A stretch of DNA of 36,882 nt from Phoronis australis (GCA_002633005.1 NMRA01000419.1:14294-51175), one strand, 5' to 3'. Positions 21,701 to 31,419 are shown, numbered from the stretch's first letter. The notes: generated by a model from the letters alone, not told the origin. Numbers and translations are program-made.

Positions 21701-24700
21701 ACCACTGCAGGTGGTGGATTGTTTGGTGGAGCTACAGCATTTGGGCAGAAGCCTACAACAACTGCGTCTACTGGTTTCTCATTTGGTGGTGGTAACACAT
21801 CAAGTTCACTGTTTGGTGGAGCTACAGCATTTGGGCAGAAACCGGCAGGCACTACACTATTCAGCAACACAAGTGTCACCCAAGGTAATTTTGTCCATCT
21901 ACAGTCAATGGTAACTGACTTTTTAAGTGAGTGCTTGTTGAAATATAATTCCAAGTTGTGTCAGTGTGCCAAGACCAATGCTGTAACAATTACCATGTTT
22001 TGACGACTGCTGTTTGGATTTTAGAGATCATACAGGCTCAGCTGGCTTGATCAAATAAATTCACAGCCCTGTGTTCTTAATTCCTAAACCAATTTATAAA
22101 TCACATTTAAGTAGAACATTACCCCAATCATGATTGTTTTAAGGTTAGACAAGGTCGTCACTTAGCATTTCACTGTCTTCTGTTGCAAGCAGCTCCAACC
22201 AGCGACGCGGCCACACACCAACTGGCCAACCTTGTGACAGCTGTGACTGGTCCTGTCTTGTTTAATGATGAACGCGATGTGGTGGTTGCCAAATGGAACC
22301 AGATACAGTCCTTTTGGGGCACGGGACGAGCGTTTGCGAATCAGAGTTGCTCCATCCAACCAGACACAACTAATCCTTTTTGTCGTTTTAAGGTAAAATG
22401 TTATTCATCATGACAGATGCAGGTTGGGCTGCACAGCAAAATTCAGAAAAGCTCATCAAAATGATCAATGAATTGCTCGAAAAATGCTTGACATTGTCAA
22501 GTTATCTGAAGTCTTTTTTAAATTTTGGCGATTGTCTGAAGCACATGTTGATCAAAGTGTCAAAAATAAAAAGTTTTTCCACTTTAAGTATTGTAGATTT
22601 TCAATAAATTATGTAACTTTCTATCCAGATTGTGAATCATAACCTAGTTTCATTTTTTGTGTCTTCCTCTCTCACCTAATGCTGTTCCCTGAGGACATGA
22701 GGGAAACTGAAAGTGGTCAATGATGAATGTTTGTCTGATTTCAGTTACTTGGTTAATGCTGGACATTCTTTAGATCAAATAAATTCTTTCATTGAGCTTG
22801 TTTCCATTCTATTTTAATGCTCAAGGTCCTAGTGTTGTGCATATCATCCACATTCTTGTTTGTGCAAAAAGTCTGGCACGCAGTTGTCACTGTTTAAGTG
22901 ATCTTGCTTGGAAACCAAGGCTATAGTATGTTTCATTTTTATTTTTAGCATGGCATGTCCATTTGTTTAGTTAAATATGGTTGTGTACACTAGGTGGTAC
23001 GGATGCTGGTTGTGTACACAAGGTGGTTAGGATGCTGGTTGTGTACACAAGGTGGTGTGGATGCTGGTTGTGTACACAAGGTGGTGTGGATGCTGGTTGT
23101 GTACACAAGGTGGTGTGGATGCTGGTTGTGTACACAAGATGGTGTTTTTAAAACTTGGCAGTACTATTCTTATGTGTTGCTTCATTTAATGTGAACATCA
23201 TATCAGGTATCTATTCTGTTGGTGTCTGGTGTATGATGCATGGGCTTGTAGACCCACTATTATTTGAAGACACAGTTATTTTGTAATTGTTTTCCAATCT
23301 GAACTTGGGAATGCTAACTGCTTTCAGAGTGTGGGGTATAGCAAAGTCCCTTCTACCAAAGACGAAGATGGATTAGTGGCAGTGACTATGGCTAAAACTA
23401 TTGATTTGGTCAAGTCAAGTCAACAACAGATTGTCGACGAGCTCTACAAAGCAGTCCAGTCTAAACCTGAGTTGTCTGTTTGTGTGGACAGTGTTGTTGA
23501 AGTTCCAGAGGGCAGGTAATCTATTTGGAGTGGCATGTAACTCGTTGGATTTAGTTGTGCTTGCTAACCATTGATGTCACTGACACAGGTTAATTTTTTT
23601 AGTTCTACATAGTTGAAATATATGTATATGATGAGATTTCTTGGAATCACCTGATTTAGTAAACACAGACGCTGATGTTGGCTAATAATGATACATAACA
23701 AATAAACACAGACATATCAGGAACCCCACCTGGGAATCGAACCACAGGTCACTCATATCGGGTCCTTGGAGGTAACACCACTACACCAGCAATCTAGACC
23801 TGTGTTTCAATTCCCAGTTGGGTTCCCTGATGATTTAATTTGCTGAAACAAAAACATTTTCATATTTTTCAATTTGTTCATTTTGAATTCCTTATCCTTT
23901 TGAGTCCCTGAAGAGCCAGTTTGTCTAAGTTGAAAGTGAGACTGCTAGCAGTAAAAACACTATCTGCAAATAATATCTCAATGAAATAAGAGATAACGCT
24001 TTAACATGAAGAATTGATTTCCTTCAAAAGGATTGTGTGACAACACAAAAAACTAACTGACAAATCTCTAATCCAAACCTCAGATGCGAGTTGAGAAATT
24101 GAAATTCCTGATATTTTCTGGAGATGTTCTATGGTTCAACGAGTGAATTCAGCCCCACATCCTTACCACATATAAAAGCCATGTACAAGACTTAAGTAAC
24201 CAGTGTTCAGCCTTCTGTTATGGGGTGCACATGCATAGTACAGGGAAGGTGATGGTATGTACTCTTGTTCAAGGTAGTCGAGTGACATTTTTTGGTGAGT
24301 GAATCATTCTTAAGTTGAGTGCACCATGCAAGAGTATTAACACACCATCGTGGGAGATAACACAATGAGCCAATCTCTCAAAGTTGTTAGTATTGTTGAA
24401 GATCTGCCTTGAAAGATTAGTTTGCTGATGGTCAGATTTGTCCAGAACCAGCTTACAAATTGTGACATCAGATTGCGAATGATGACTTCATTCCACACCT
24501 CGCCAAACATGACTTCAGATAAGTAGTTATTGTAAAAGCCACCAAGCCATTCGTAGATGTTTTCCACGAATGTTTTTTTCATAATTCTTATACTTTGTAT
24601 GAACTGATGTGGGTCAACACATTGAAATTCTTTTGATGACCACATTGCTTCGGTGACTAAAACTAATCCACCATAAGTAGTTTTTGATGAATGTGTTTTG

Positions 24701-27700
24701 CGTGTTTGATGATTGTGTGACATTTAAGGTGGAAATTCGTGCTTTACTATCATTGGGATTTAGAAAGTGTACATTTTGTGGGTTGAGAGTAGGTAATTGA
24801 TGCAATGTGACTTGAGCAAGGTACATAGTAGTGTGTCTGACAATAAACTCACCCAGCAAGGTACATAGTAATGTGTCTGGCAATATACTTACCCAGCGAG
24901 GTATGTAGTGTGTGACAATATACTTACCCAGCAAGGTATATAGTAGCGTGTCTGGCAATATACTCACCCAGCAAGAAAATTAAAATGTTCTTTGTTGTCA
25001 GATGTCTGTGGACAAGTGTCATGTTGTATTAGTGGTGAATTTATGTAGGGTAATAGTGGCCTTTGTGTTACATTTCAGGACTGAACTGGTTATTTACATA
25101 AACCAGCGTGACCCTAATGGTACCACCAAACGTATCCCAGCCTCAACCCTCAGCGGCCATTTCAACAACATGAAGGCCCAGCCTCCCCTCTCTACACTTG
25201 GCATTTCTTGCATCACTCCAAAGATTTCCTTCAATGATGACCAACTTAAACAGTACCTTGACAACCCCCCACAGGGTCAGTGCAAGCAGCATGCATAAGT
25301 GTTCAATCCACACTTATATTAAAACATTGTGTTAATATTCATATGTGAGGCATCCTCAGTGTTCCTTCCATTTGTCAGCCACGGCATGCTTCCATATGTT
25401 AACCATCTAATAGATCTAAAATGCACACTAATTAACATATTTGTGGCTTAACTGGTAAATAAACTTCATTTAAAACAGTTATTACTTCTGGGTAATTGGG
25501 AATAATGGGCAACTTGTAATTCACTAGGTGTCACTAGTGAACCAGGTACCTTCCCATAGAAATGCCTGCATTATGGTATATTACGTGGGTCCCATATTCA
25601 CACAAACGCCACACCCCCCCATGGTGATGAGGGCTGTTCCAGCAAAATCTGTATGGAAGTGGGGAAGGCACTTTTATTTCGTACCCACCGCCCATATTTT
25701 TCATTTATTTCTCCAACCCATGACCCATAATTTTTTAATTATTTTTAATAGGTTAAAATATAAAATCCAACACTTCCAAGCAAATTGCCTCCAGGAGGAC
25801 CTGTTAAGAACTTACAATAGATGATTGACAGACAAGAACTAGTTGTCTTGTCCAATATTGTCAAAAACTAAAGTAGCCTGTGAGCAATACTTTTGGTAGC
25901 CACCAGGTGTCTCTGTCCACCATGTGTCTATAATTTCAATGAACATTTTTTCATTTATAAGGATCTATGAATCTCAAACTGTCTCCACGAACTCTTTTAT
26001 ACTTATATGTCAAGTGAATATTGGAACTTGTTTATCTTACTCCTCATACTTTTTATTTAAAAATCATCAATTTTCTTATTTGTGTTAACACCAGTTTAGT
26101 GTTGCATAACTTTTCAATTCAATAGGACTGCAGACAAACAGTTGGCTCAATCAAGTTGCCCATGACTTGATTAATGGCTAGTGAACATATTGCACTGTGT
26201 TCGCTGGCAATTTGGGTTTTTTGTATTGGAAAAATGTTAGGATATATGCCAATTGCATTTTATTGAGTTTTTACAGCTGAAGTAACCAACCTGTCAACAT
26301 TAACAGGTCAAAAAATACCACCCTTTTTTAATGCATCACTTGTTACAAGAACTACCACCCATAATTTGAGTTTTTCTGAATACCACCACCCATGAATTTT
26401 TATTTCTACTGCCGTCCCCCCCACATGGATTTTACTGGAACTCAGAGCTGCTTTCTGTTGTCGATCTGCTCAGGTCTAAAAGATCGTTATTTTATCGCAA
26501 CACCTATTGTAATACCGACCAAGTCGCCTACAACAAGTACCATTTACTACTTGCAGGTGTTATTTGTTAACTGGCCATGTTGTAGTAGGATTTTGACTAA
26601 TCATTTATCTCACTTTCTAAAGGTGTTGACCCTCTGGTCTGGCAACAAGCCAAAATGGATAATCCTGATCCTGACAACCTGATCCCAGTGCCAATATTAG
26701 GCTTCACGGGTCTCAACAACAGACTGCAACTACAGGATCTGCAGAGCAAAATGCACAAAGCTGCTCTTGTGGTGAGTGGTCCTGTAATATCTCATTGGTC
26801 TTGTGAAAGTAATGAACAGTGATCAAGGCAGAGAGTGCAATAGGATGACACTGGTCTTTTTACCTCTTGTCAGAATCAGTTTATGTGCCTGCTTGAGCAC
26901 ATTTTCAGTATACGAGTCTTCAAGTGCCATGGAAATGTGACAATAATGGTCATCTGCTTGGTGGCACTTGATTTGACATGGATGCAACTTGTAGTTCTGA
27001 AAAACTAAGCTTCTGCGTGCTTGAAACTCACCTAGGATTAAAAAAGTGTACAATGATATCATGTAATACATCTACGTCCACTGATGCTGCTGCTTTTGAT
27101 GACTGCTATCCAACAATCCTTTGTGTTATCCGTAAAAAGGTCAAAATCAACTTTTGGAAACCTGTTGTATTCGTACTAGCTCACTTGTGTGAACATGATT
27201 TTTGTTTGGAAACTCAAAGTTGCATTTTTGTCAGATGAGCATAACTCTGGTGGACAGCCAAAACGTACAAAAAGTACCTGAGTGTGAATAAAGAACTTCT
27301 TGATGTTGCAAAACAGAACTTTAACTCTAGTATCAGAGTAGTATTTCTGGGCAATGGTTTGTTCTCTTTATTACAAGTATTCTTGACAAAGCTGATTTAT
27401 TGCACAGATAATCACATCTGTATGTACATGTAATGGTTTGTGATGGTGACTGTTTCAGAAAATCAGTTCAGATATCGCAGAACTACAACGTAACCATGCC
27501 AACACCACGGCAACACTGGAACAGCATAAGCGGAAACACTTGGAACTGGGTCACCGTGTCCTACAGGTAGGTGTCACCAGTCACAGACTCAGAACACTGT
27601 TACACTGTTATAAAGTGTTCACCTTGACAACATGCTGCTGACACTGAAGTCTACCAGTACTAGATTGTTAACTCTGTGTGTGTATGCGCATGTGTATTTC

Positions 27701-30700
27701 TGCATGCGTGTACGCATTCGCTTATGTGGATGTGCCTGTTCATGATGCTTACGTATTGTAGAGGAGCAGACCTGTGTACCATACGCAAAAAATGCGGATT
27801 CGTACGGAAATCAAGCCTCCAGTACACAAATACGCACTGCCAGCCAAAAATACGCAAATTCAGCAAATTCAAAAGAGATTATTAATTCGCTTGTTTCTCA
27901 ATAAATACGCTGATTTGTAGTCTAAACGGACGAGGAAGAAGATTTTAAAGTTAGAAATTAAAAAAAATATTGTAAAATCATAATTTTAGCCAAAAAGTTG
28001 AACTACAAACTCGGAAAACTTGCTTCGTTTCATTCTCGAAATCGCGAGGCCTCTTCTACCAGTATGTGTGTCACAGGCCTAACCGATAAGCAACGACTTC
28101 TGTGATTTGTGGATTGCTTACTTCGTCTAATTCCGGCTATTTAAGAAAGTAGCTTCTGAAAGAAGGGAACATCTGTTTTTTTGCCGCGATATTCCAAAGA
28201 ATGACAATGTCTTATGCAAGGGACTGTGGAATTTATACTGGAAGTTGTAAGGCGTGTTGTTTTTTTTGCGGACATGGTGATCTGCACTGACTTCGTAGCA
28301 TGTTGAGCTGATGATAATACTCAAGGCACAGTCGAGCCTCGAGGTCTTTTCGCTTGCAGTACGGTGGTACGTGTTCACAGACACTTGCAATGAATAATTG
28401 TTCAAAACTTTTGTGATTGGTTTAGAAAATATCGTCTGGTGCGAAACACTGTTCAGTGCAGATTCATCACACATTTTTGCAGATATGTTTTTGTGTTAAG
28501 AAATGAGGTGTATACATGATTAATCATTAGGTTAATCATTAGCCTAATGATTAGACATGTATTAAGACGACTAAGTTCAGTAAGGACATTTGATTAACAG
28601 GATCTTTTCACTTAGCGCGTTTTCCCTCAATTAAACGACTTAAATTATACTGAAAATTGGTGATCAAGTCACTGCGTGTATTTTAGAGGCAAGTAAGTAG
28701 GGAAACTGTCCTCGGGGGGAACCAAAAGTTTGACTAAACAAGACAAAAGTCCACTAAAGAGGCAAGTAGTCGGCGAAAGCTCTGAACGTTGAACAAACTC
28801 ATTGTTTTTTCTTTTCTTAGTTAGTGAAAGGTCCACTGTGAAAATTCAAACCCCCCATATTTTAGGGTAAATTTGGTCTGTACTCGAAAATCTGCAAATT
28901 TACTGAAAAATAAGCAAATCTGGTGTTCAGAGTACTCCAATGGAGTTTTGGTGGTACACAGGTCTCGAGGAGGCGAGCGTGTCATCAGGGTCTGTTTTTG
29001 AGAAATAATGAAGTTTAAAGTGGCGTTTCTCCTCGTTAAGCTGTCAGTGTTGATTTCTTAACTGAGCACTGGGGACTAAAAACTTTTTACCACATTCATC
29101 CAATATTGAATAATTGCCGAATGAGTCATCAACTCACAGTCACTACTTACCTATGCGCCATTTTGAATCAATCCATAATGTTGCAGTTGGCCAATCTCAA
29201 TAAACTTTGAAGTGTTTTCTTGAGTCGTTGGTGGTTTTGATGTTTTTGGAAACAATACGCAAACAATGGAGGTTGATATTGGTCTGGAAGCTTGCAAGGT
29301 TTCACTGGATATGTTTGTCATCAGTATCACAAATGTCAATGTGTGCTTTGATACTGTGTTCAGAGACAAAGCCCATCAATTGAAAGTGTCATCAATTATT
29401 GAATTATGTTGTGAAATAACAGCAAAGTGGGAGACCCAACAAGTGACAAGATATCCCACATGTCTCTTACTCTATTTAAGTTAATCAATTTTTTTCCGTT
29501 GATTTTGGATCATCGTACATTTGACTGCAGGTCATGGCTAAACAAGAGATCTATCGCAAGCTTGGTCACTCGATACAGGGCGATGAGGAACAACTGAGAG
29601 TTCACCTCGAGGCTATTCAGGCTGAAATAAATGCCCCCACACAGTTCAAGGTAAAACATTGTGCCAGACCAGGAGCGTGACTCAAACTCAAAAACTGACC
29701 AATCATTTCTCCTGAAATTGGAACATTTACTTGAAGCATGTCATGCAATTCATCAACTTTCAAGTAGAGTTTCAAGTAAAATTTGGTGTACACATGCCCT
29801 GATATAACTCTATTTGGTGTACACTTGCCCTGATATAACTCTATTTGGTGTACACTTGCCTTGATATAACTCTATTTGGTGTACACATCGTCATGTAACC
29901 CCCGGACATATTGTGGTCAGGGCTTGGAATTTTCCGCGGAAACGCGGATTTCCGCTTTTTTCAAATGTGCTTTCCGCTTTTTTTATAATATTTCCGCGTA
30001 AAAAATCGGATTTGATATAAAATTTCCGCGGCAAATTCCTTTCTTACCGCGGCGTTGCAGACGACGTTCACCTCGAAAAGCGGAAGTTGCTCATTATGTT
30101 TCGGAGGAACGTAAATTGTCAACATTGTCGGGGCATCTGGGACAGCGTGGTGGGATTGTCAATTGCGTCTTGTGTTATTGTTAAGCGCGGCGACTAATAC
30201 TACCGCTCTGCAGCCAAAAATGTGTGGGTTGGGAGTGGACGGGCGAGCTAAAAGGACGCAGACGCATGCTACCGATGGTGGTAACGTTTTTTTTTTTTAT
30301 TTTTAGTCCTCCCGATTCTTGTCGGGGAAATTTGGGCCGTTGCAGTTTCAAAGTTTCCGCGTTTTTTGTCATTGGTCATTCCAAGCCCTGAAACTTAATT
30401 AATGGTAAACTTCACTGTTCTGTCACATGAAATTCGTATCAAGAAGTGTGGAAGTACTAGTTTAAGTGTTTCTCTACAGGGTCGACTGAATGAGTTGATG
30501 TACTTAGTCAAATGTTTCTCTACGGGGTCGACTGAATGAGTTGATGTACTAGTTTAAATGATTCTCTACAGGGTCGACTGAATGATTTGAAGTACTAGTT
30601 TAAGTGTTTCTCTACAGGGTCGACTGAATGAGTTGATGTCCCACATCCGCATGCAGAACCAGCTGCTATCTTGCCAGTCAGAGCCCAACTATACGATAGA

Positions 30701-30992
30701 CCAGCAGATGCAACATGAGATACGCCAGGTCAGTTTATAACTCATCGCTCTTGATACAACTGGCATTTACCACACGCTATTCTCCTGCAATTTTTGTTCA
30801 GCAAACGATGAGAGTTTCTGTCTGGAATACAGCCATGTTTGCCAAATCTGTTGCTTTATTTTTGGAACTAATTGATTTCAGCATTTGAAGCAGCAACAGG
30901 AAGGTCTCCAACATTTAATCAGCATTATCAAAGACGATGTTGAGGGTCTTCAACTGATAGAGCAGGGGATGGCATCGGCAACCAGGAAGTAG
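15648..30992 (+). CDS. NUP54: Nucleoporin p54 (complete, ten coding exons)
   Basis: Ten exons join in frame to 1692 nt, 563 residues plus TAG (human is about 507). Family knowledge: Nup54 binds Nup62 and Nup58 in the central channel of the nuclear pore and contributes FG repeats to the transport barrier. Residues 1-168 are low-complexity FG sequence with 15 FG dipeptides, starting MAFSFG as in vertebrates. About 170-364 is the conserved alpha/beta region: FNDERDVVVAKWNQIQSFWG, NPFCRFK, GYSKVPSTKDEDGLV, RDPNGTTKRIPASTLSGHF. After LDNPPQGVDPLVWQQAKMDN come coiled-coil segments: DIAELQRNHANTTATLEQHK, RVHLEAIQAEINAPTQFK, GRLNELMSHIRMQNQ and HLKQQQEGLQHLISIIKDDV. All introns are GT-AG with consistent phases. 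The extra length compared with human lies in the FG part, where an 18-residue unit is triplicated. Confidence 0.96.
15787..16510 (+). other. NUP54 intron 1, first part
   Basis: Intronic sequence before the TTAA element. Short open frames on both strands have no recognisable motif; nothing else seen. Confidence 0.5.
16511..17712 (+). mobile_element. TTAA-flanked element, copy C, spanning an assembly gap
   Basis: TTAA at 16511-16514, then AGTCCTTCTCTCACGCG; the right end is AGAAGGACT followed by TTAA at 17709-17712. It matches copy A on both sides of the gap. Compared with A it lacks about 23 bases near 16780. The gap (16857-17197) replaces what in copy A is about 805 bp. Confidence 0.82.
16857..17197. 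other. Assembly gap (run of 341 N)
   Basis: Unknown bases inside copy C. The flanks correspond to copy A 2953 and 3759, so either the gap length is only nominal or this copy carries an internal deletion. Confidence 1.
17713..21515 (+). other. NUP54 intron 1, remainder
   Basis: 3.8 kb, mostly AT-rich. No exon of NUP54 is missing, since exons 1 and 2 join in phase. Around 19310-19540 and 20030-21310 there are open stretches on both strands with protein-like composition, but no family is recognised and they do not join into a clear gene model. A short TGTATTGTGT repeat lies near 19564-19590. Confidence 0.4.
21516..21884 (+). CDS. NUP54: NUP54 exon 2 (FG-repeat exon)
   Basis: Acceptor AATTGTATTCAG at 21515, donor CAA G|GTAATT at 21884/21885, phase 1 on both sides, so its length (369 nt) is a multiple of three. 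It encodes nine FG dipeptides. FNQPKTTASTGFTFGGGG occurs in tandem, and LFGGATAFGQKP occurs twice. Confidence 0.95.
21541..21693 (+). repeat. Coding minisatellite, 54-bp unit, about 2.8 copies
   Basis: Units start at 21541, 21595 and 21649 and look identical at the DNA level. The 54-bp length keeps the frame and adds 18 residues, with one FG dipeptide per unit. Confidence 0.95.
21885..22192 (+). other. NUP54 intron 2
   Basis: About 305-bp intron. The acceptor is a tandem AAGCAG at 22187-22192; nothing else seen. Confidence 0.6.
22193..22392 (+). CDS. NUP54: NUP54 exon 3
   Basis: Encodes ATHQLANLVTAVTGPVLFND, ERDVVVAKWNQIQSFWGTG and NPFCRFK, matching the family's DERDxxxAKWNQLQ and NPFCRFK landmarks. 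The donor is TTTAAG|GTAAAA at 22392, phase 0. The acceptor could be 22190 (AAG) or 22193 (CAG); both keep the frame and differ by one residue. CAG is usually preferred. Confidence 0.92.
22393..23327 (+). other. NUP54 intron 3, with a 29-bp minisatellite
   Basis: 935-bp intron. Its only notable content is the tandem repeat at 22979-23142. A CTGAGGA...GAAAC string near 22688 is not a ribozyme. Confidence 0.55.
22979..23142 (+). repeat. Minisatellite, 29-bp unit, about 5.6 copies
   Basis: Units of the type GGATGCTGGTTGTGTACACA plus AGGTGGTGT repeat with few changes. The 66-codon open frame across it is a translation of the repeat. Confidence 0.92.
23328..23515 (+). CDS. NUP54: NUP54 exon 4
   Basis: Acceptor TGCTTTCAG at 23327, donor GGCAG|GTAATC at 23515. 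It encodes SVGYSKVPSTKDEDGLVAVT, then SSQQQIVDELYKAVQS. VGYS.xPSxKDEDGLV is a strong match to the family. Confidence 0.95.
23718..23792 (-). repeat. tRNA-derived SINE head (non-functional tRNA-like)
   Basis: On the minus strand it reads GCTGGTGTAGTGG (A-box-like) and, about 40 nt later, GGTTCGATTCC (perfect B-box). The arms do not pair well enough for a working tRNA, so it looks like a tRNA-derived short interspersed repeat or pseudogene. A related piece in the opposite orientation follows immediately. Confidence 0.55.
23797..23836 (+). repeat. Second tRNA-like fragment, inverted relative to the first
   Basis: GACCTGTGTTTCAATTCCCA and GTTGGGTTCCCTGAT match the minus-strand GACCTGTGGTTCGATTCCCA and GGTGGGGTTCCTGAT of the neighbouring copy, so B-box halves are arranged as an inverted repeat. 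Confidence 0.55.
24815..24975 (+). repeat. Minisatellite, about 40-bp unit, four copies
   Basis: Starts of AGCAAGGTA-type units at 24815, 24855, 24895, 24930 and a partial at 24970. The third unit is 5 bp shorter. Confidence 0.88.
25079..25275 (+). CDS. NUP54: NUP54 exon 5
   Basis: Acceptor TTACATTTCAG at 25078, donor CACAG G|GTCAGT at 25275. It encodes ELVIYINQRDPNGTTKRIPA, STLSGHFNNMKAQPPLSTLG and DQLKQYLDNPPQ, matching vertebrate EVVIYVVERSPNGTSRRVPA and LLQNPPAG. Confidence 0.95.
25276..26622 (+). other. NUP54 intron 5
   Basis: 1.35-kb intron. Two stretches rich in CCACCCCCCAT-like sequence (about 25606-25735 and 26315-26420) may be related repeat fragments; I cannot define ends. Nothing else seen. 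Confidence 0.4.
26623..26771 (+). CDS. NUP54: NUP54 exon 6
   Basis: Acceptor CTTTCTAAAG at 26622, donor CTTGTG|GTGAGT at 26771, phase 0. It encodes VDPLVWQQAKMDNPDPDNLI, PVPILGFTGLNNRLQLQ and SKMHKAALV, matching VDPIIWEQAKVDNPDSEKLI and PVPMVGFKEL of human. Confidence 0.96.
26772..27458 (+). other. NUP54 intron 6
   Basis: 687-bp intron; no repeats or genes recognised. Confidence 0.55.
27459..27566 (+). CDS. NUP54: NUP54 exon 7 (coiled coil)
   Basis: Acceptor GACTGTTTCAG at 27458, donor CTACAG|GTAGGT at 27566; 36 codons, phase 0 both sides. It encodes KISSDIAELQRNHANTTATL, EQHKRKHLELGHRVLQ, the first coiled-coil segment that pairs with Nup58/Nup62 in the family. Confidence 0.95.
27567..29530 (+). 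other. NUP54 intron 7, hosting an inverted-repeat element
   Basis: 1.96-kb intron; its middle is the element at 27768-28965. A short alternating purine-pyrimidine run (about 27672-27720, TGTGTGTATGCGCATG) precedes it. Open frames on both strands around 29151-29484 show no motif. Confidence 0.5.
27761..28973. mobile_element. 1.2-kb inverted-repeat element, hAT-like
   Basis: AGACCTGTGTACCA at 27768-27781 is perfectly inverted at 28952-28965. Flanks AGAGGAGC and CGAGGAGG agree at six of eight bases, compatible with a decayed 8-bp target duplication as made by hAT elements (inference). A 19-nt inverted repeat with two mismatches lies inside at 28513-28561. A 115-codon minus-strand frame (28127-28474) has no transposase motif I can name. 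Confidence 0.6.
29531..29650 (+). CDS. NUP54: NUP54 exon 8
   Basis: Acceptor TTGACTGCAG at 29530, donor TTCAAG|GTAAAA at 29650; 40 codons. It encodes VMAKQEIYRKLGHSIQGDEE, QLRVHLEAIQAEINAPTQFK, almost colinear with human ADEEQLRVQLDTIQGELNAP. Confidence 0.96.
29781..29888 (+). repeat. Minisatellite, 31-bp unit, about 3.5 copies
   Basis: Units beginning ATTTGGTGTACAC start at 29781, 29812, 29843 and 29874. Confidence 0.9.
29918..30390. mobile_element. 473-bp inverted-repeat element
   Basis: CAGGGCTTGGAAT at 29918-29930 is inverted perfectly at 30378-30390, and ACGCGG lies inverted further in at both ends. The CAGGG start resembles hAT termini, but no target duplication is visible. The interior repeats TTTCCGC and carries a 63-codon minus-strand frame with no motif. 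Confidence 0.65.
30454..30637 (+). repeat. 46-bp tandem repeat of the intron 8/exon 9 junction, four copies
   Basis: Copies start at 30454, 30500, 30546 and 30592. Each contains the end of the intron (TTTCTCTACAG) and the first 20 or so bases of exon 9 (GGTCGACTGAATGAG). The fourth copy is the real junction. Copies 1 and 3 keep the AG acceptor; in copy 2 CAG has become CGG. Splicing to copy 1 or 3 would run into an in-frame stop. Confidence 0.93.
30618..30728 (+). CDS. NUP54: NUP54 exon 9
   Basis: Acceptor TTTCTCTACAG at 30617, donor CGCCAG|GTCAGT at 30728; 37 codons. It encodes GRLNELMSHIRMQNQLLS, then DQQMQHEIRQ, matching human GRLNELMSQIRMQNHF. The earlier three junction copies are excluded because only this one continues in the conserved frame. 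Confidence 0.95.
30882..30992 (+). CDS. NUP54: NUP54 exon 10 (terminal)
   Basis: Acceptor AATTGATTTCAG at 30881; stop TAG at 30990-30992. It encodes HLKQQQEGLQHLISIIKDDV, then EGLQLIEQGMASATRK, matching human HLKQQQEGLSHLISIIKDDL. Confidence 0.96.
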   Translation, partial: HLKQQQEGLQHLISIIKDDVEGLQLIEQGMASATRK

Positions 30993-31031
30993 CATGATCA
31001 TTGTGTCGATGGAAAGTGTATGTATTCATAC

Positions 31032-31037
31032 AATAAA
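31032..31037 (+). terminator. Candidate proximal poly(A) signal
   Basis: Canonical AATAAA 40 bases after the NUP54 stop codon. Confidence 0.45.
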
Positions 31038-31419
31038 GCCAAGAAGTACAGGCCAGGAAAGTTTATATGATTCAAGAACATTGTATTGGATTTGTTAGAG
31101 GACTACCAACAACACCCTGTATTGGAAGCAGTCACTCAAATTCTTTGACTGGTTGGGAGGGAACTATCACATTCATGAACGCTGCCAGCCATACCTAGAA
31201 TGTTCGCTTATTGTAACTCGACCTGAAAGACATTTCTGTTGAAGCTGAATTCCTCCTAATATTGAAGTCGTTTATTACATCTCTGGTGATTGCACATATT
31301 CTGAAAAATTATGTTTCATTGCTGCGCTATCTTGTGGTGATGTTGCAAATTGTATGCAACAGCACCATCTTGTGCTGGTGCTGCAAAACGAACAGTTAAC
31401 TGTCTCAGTGAAGAAAACA

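Larger units (their letters stand above)
23516..25078 (+). other. NUP54 intron 4, with tRNA-like repeats and a minisatellite
   Basis: 1.56-kb intron holding the tRNA-like inverted pair (23718-23840) and the roughly 40-bp tandem repeat (24815-24975). A 128-codon minus-strand open frame (24337-24723) lacks any recognisable motif and I do not call it a gene. Confidence 0.5.
29651..30617 (+). other. NUP54 intron 8, packed with repeats
   Basis: 967-bp intron holding a 31-bp tandem repeat, a 473-bp inverted-repeat element and the 46-bp junction repeat that runs into exon 9. Confidence 0.6.

Noticed and set aside
22688-22706. CTGAGGA with GGGAAAC as a hammerhead
   Set aside because: Stem II would be about one pair with an extra G before GAAA; no supporting stem I.
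23718-23792. Functional tRNA gene
   Set aside because: The B-box is perfect, but acceptor and T-arm pairing fail, and a fragment repeat of it lies beside it.
23826-23851. CTGATGA followed by GAAAC as a second hammerhead
   Set aside because: The bases between the two motifs cannot form stem II, and no closing stem I is present.
24337-24723. 128-codon minus-strand frame in NUP54 intron 4
   Set aside because: No motif, no flanking exon structure, and a length that chance can produce in AT-rich DNA.
30181-30372. 63-codon minus-strand frame in the 473-bp element as a transposase remnant
   Set aside because: Too short and without recognisable motif.
30479-30637. Upstream acceptor copies as the start of NUP54 exon 9
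   Set aside because: Copies 1 and 3 lead to in-frame stops soon after, and copy 2 has lost the AG; only the fourth continues with the conserved protein.
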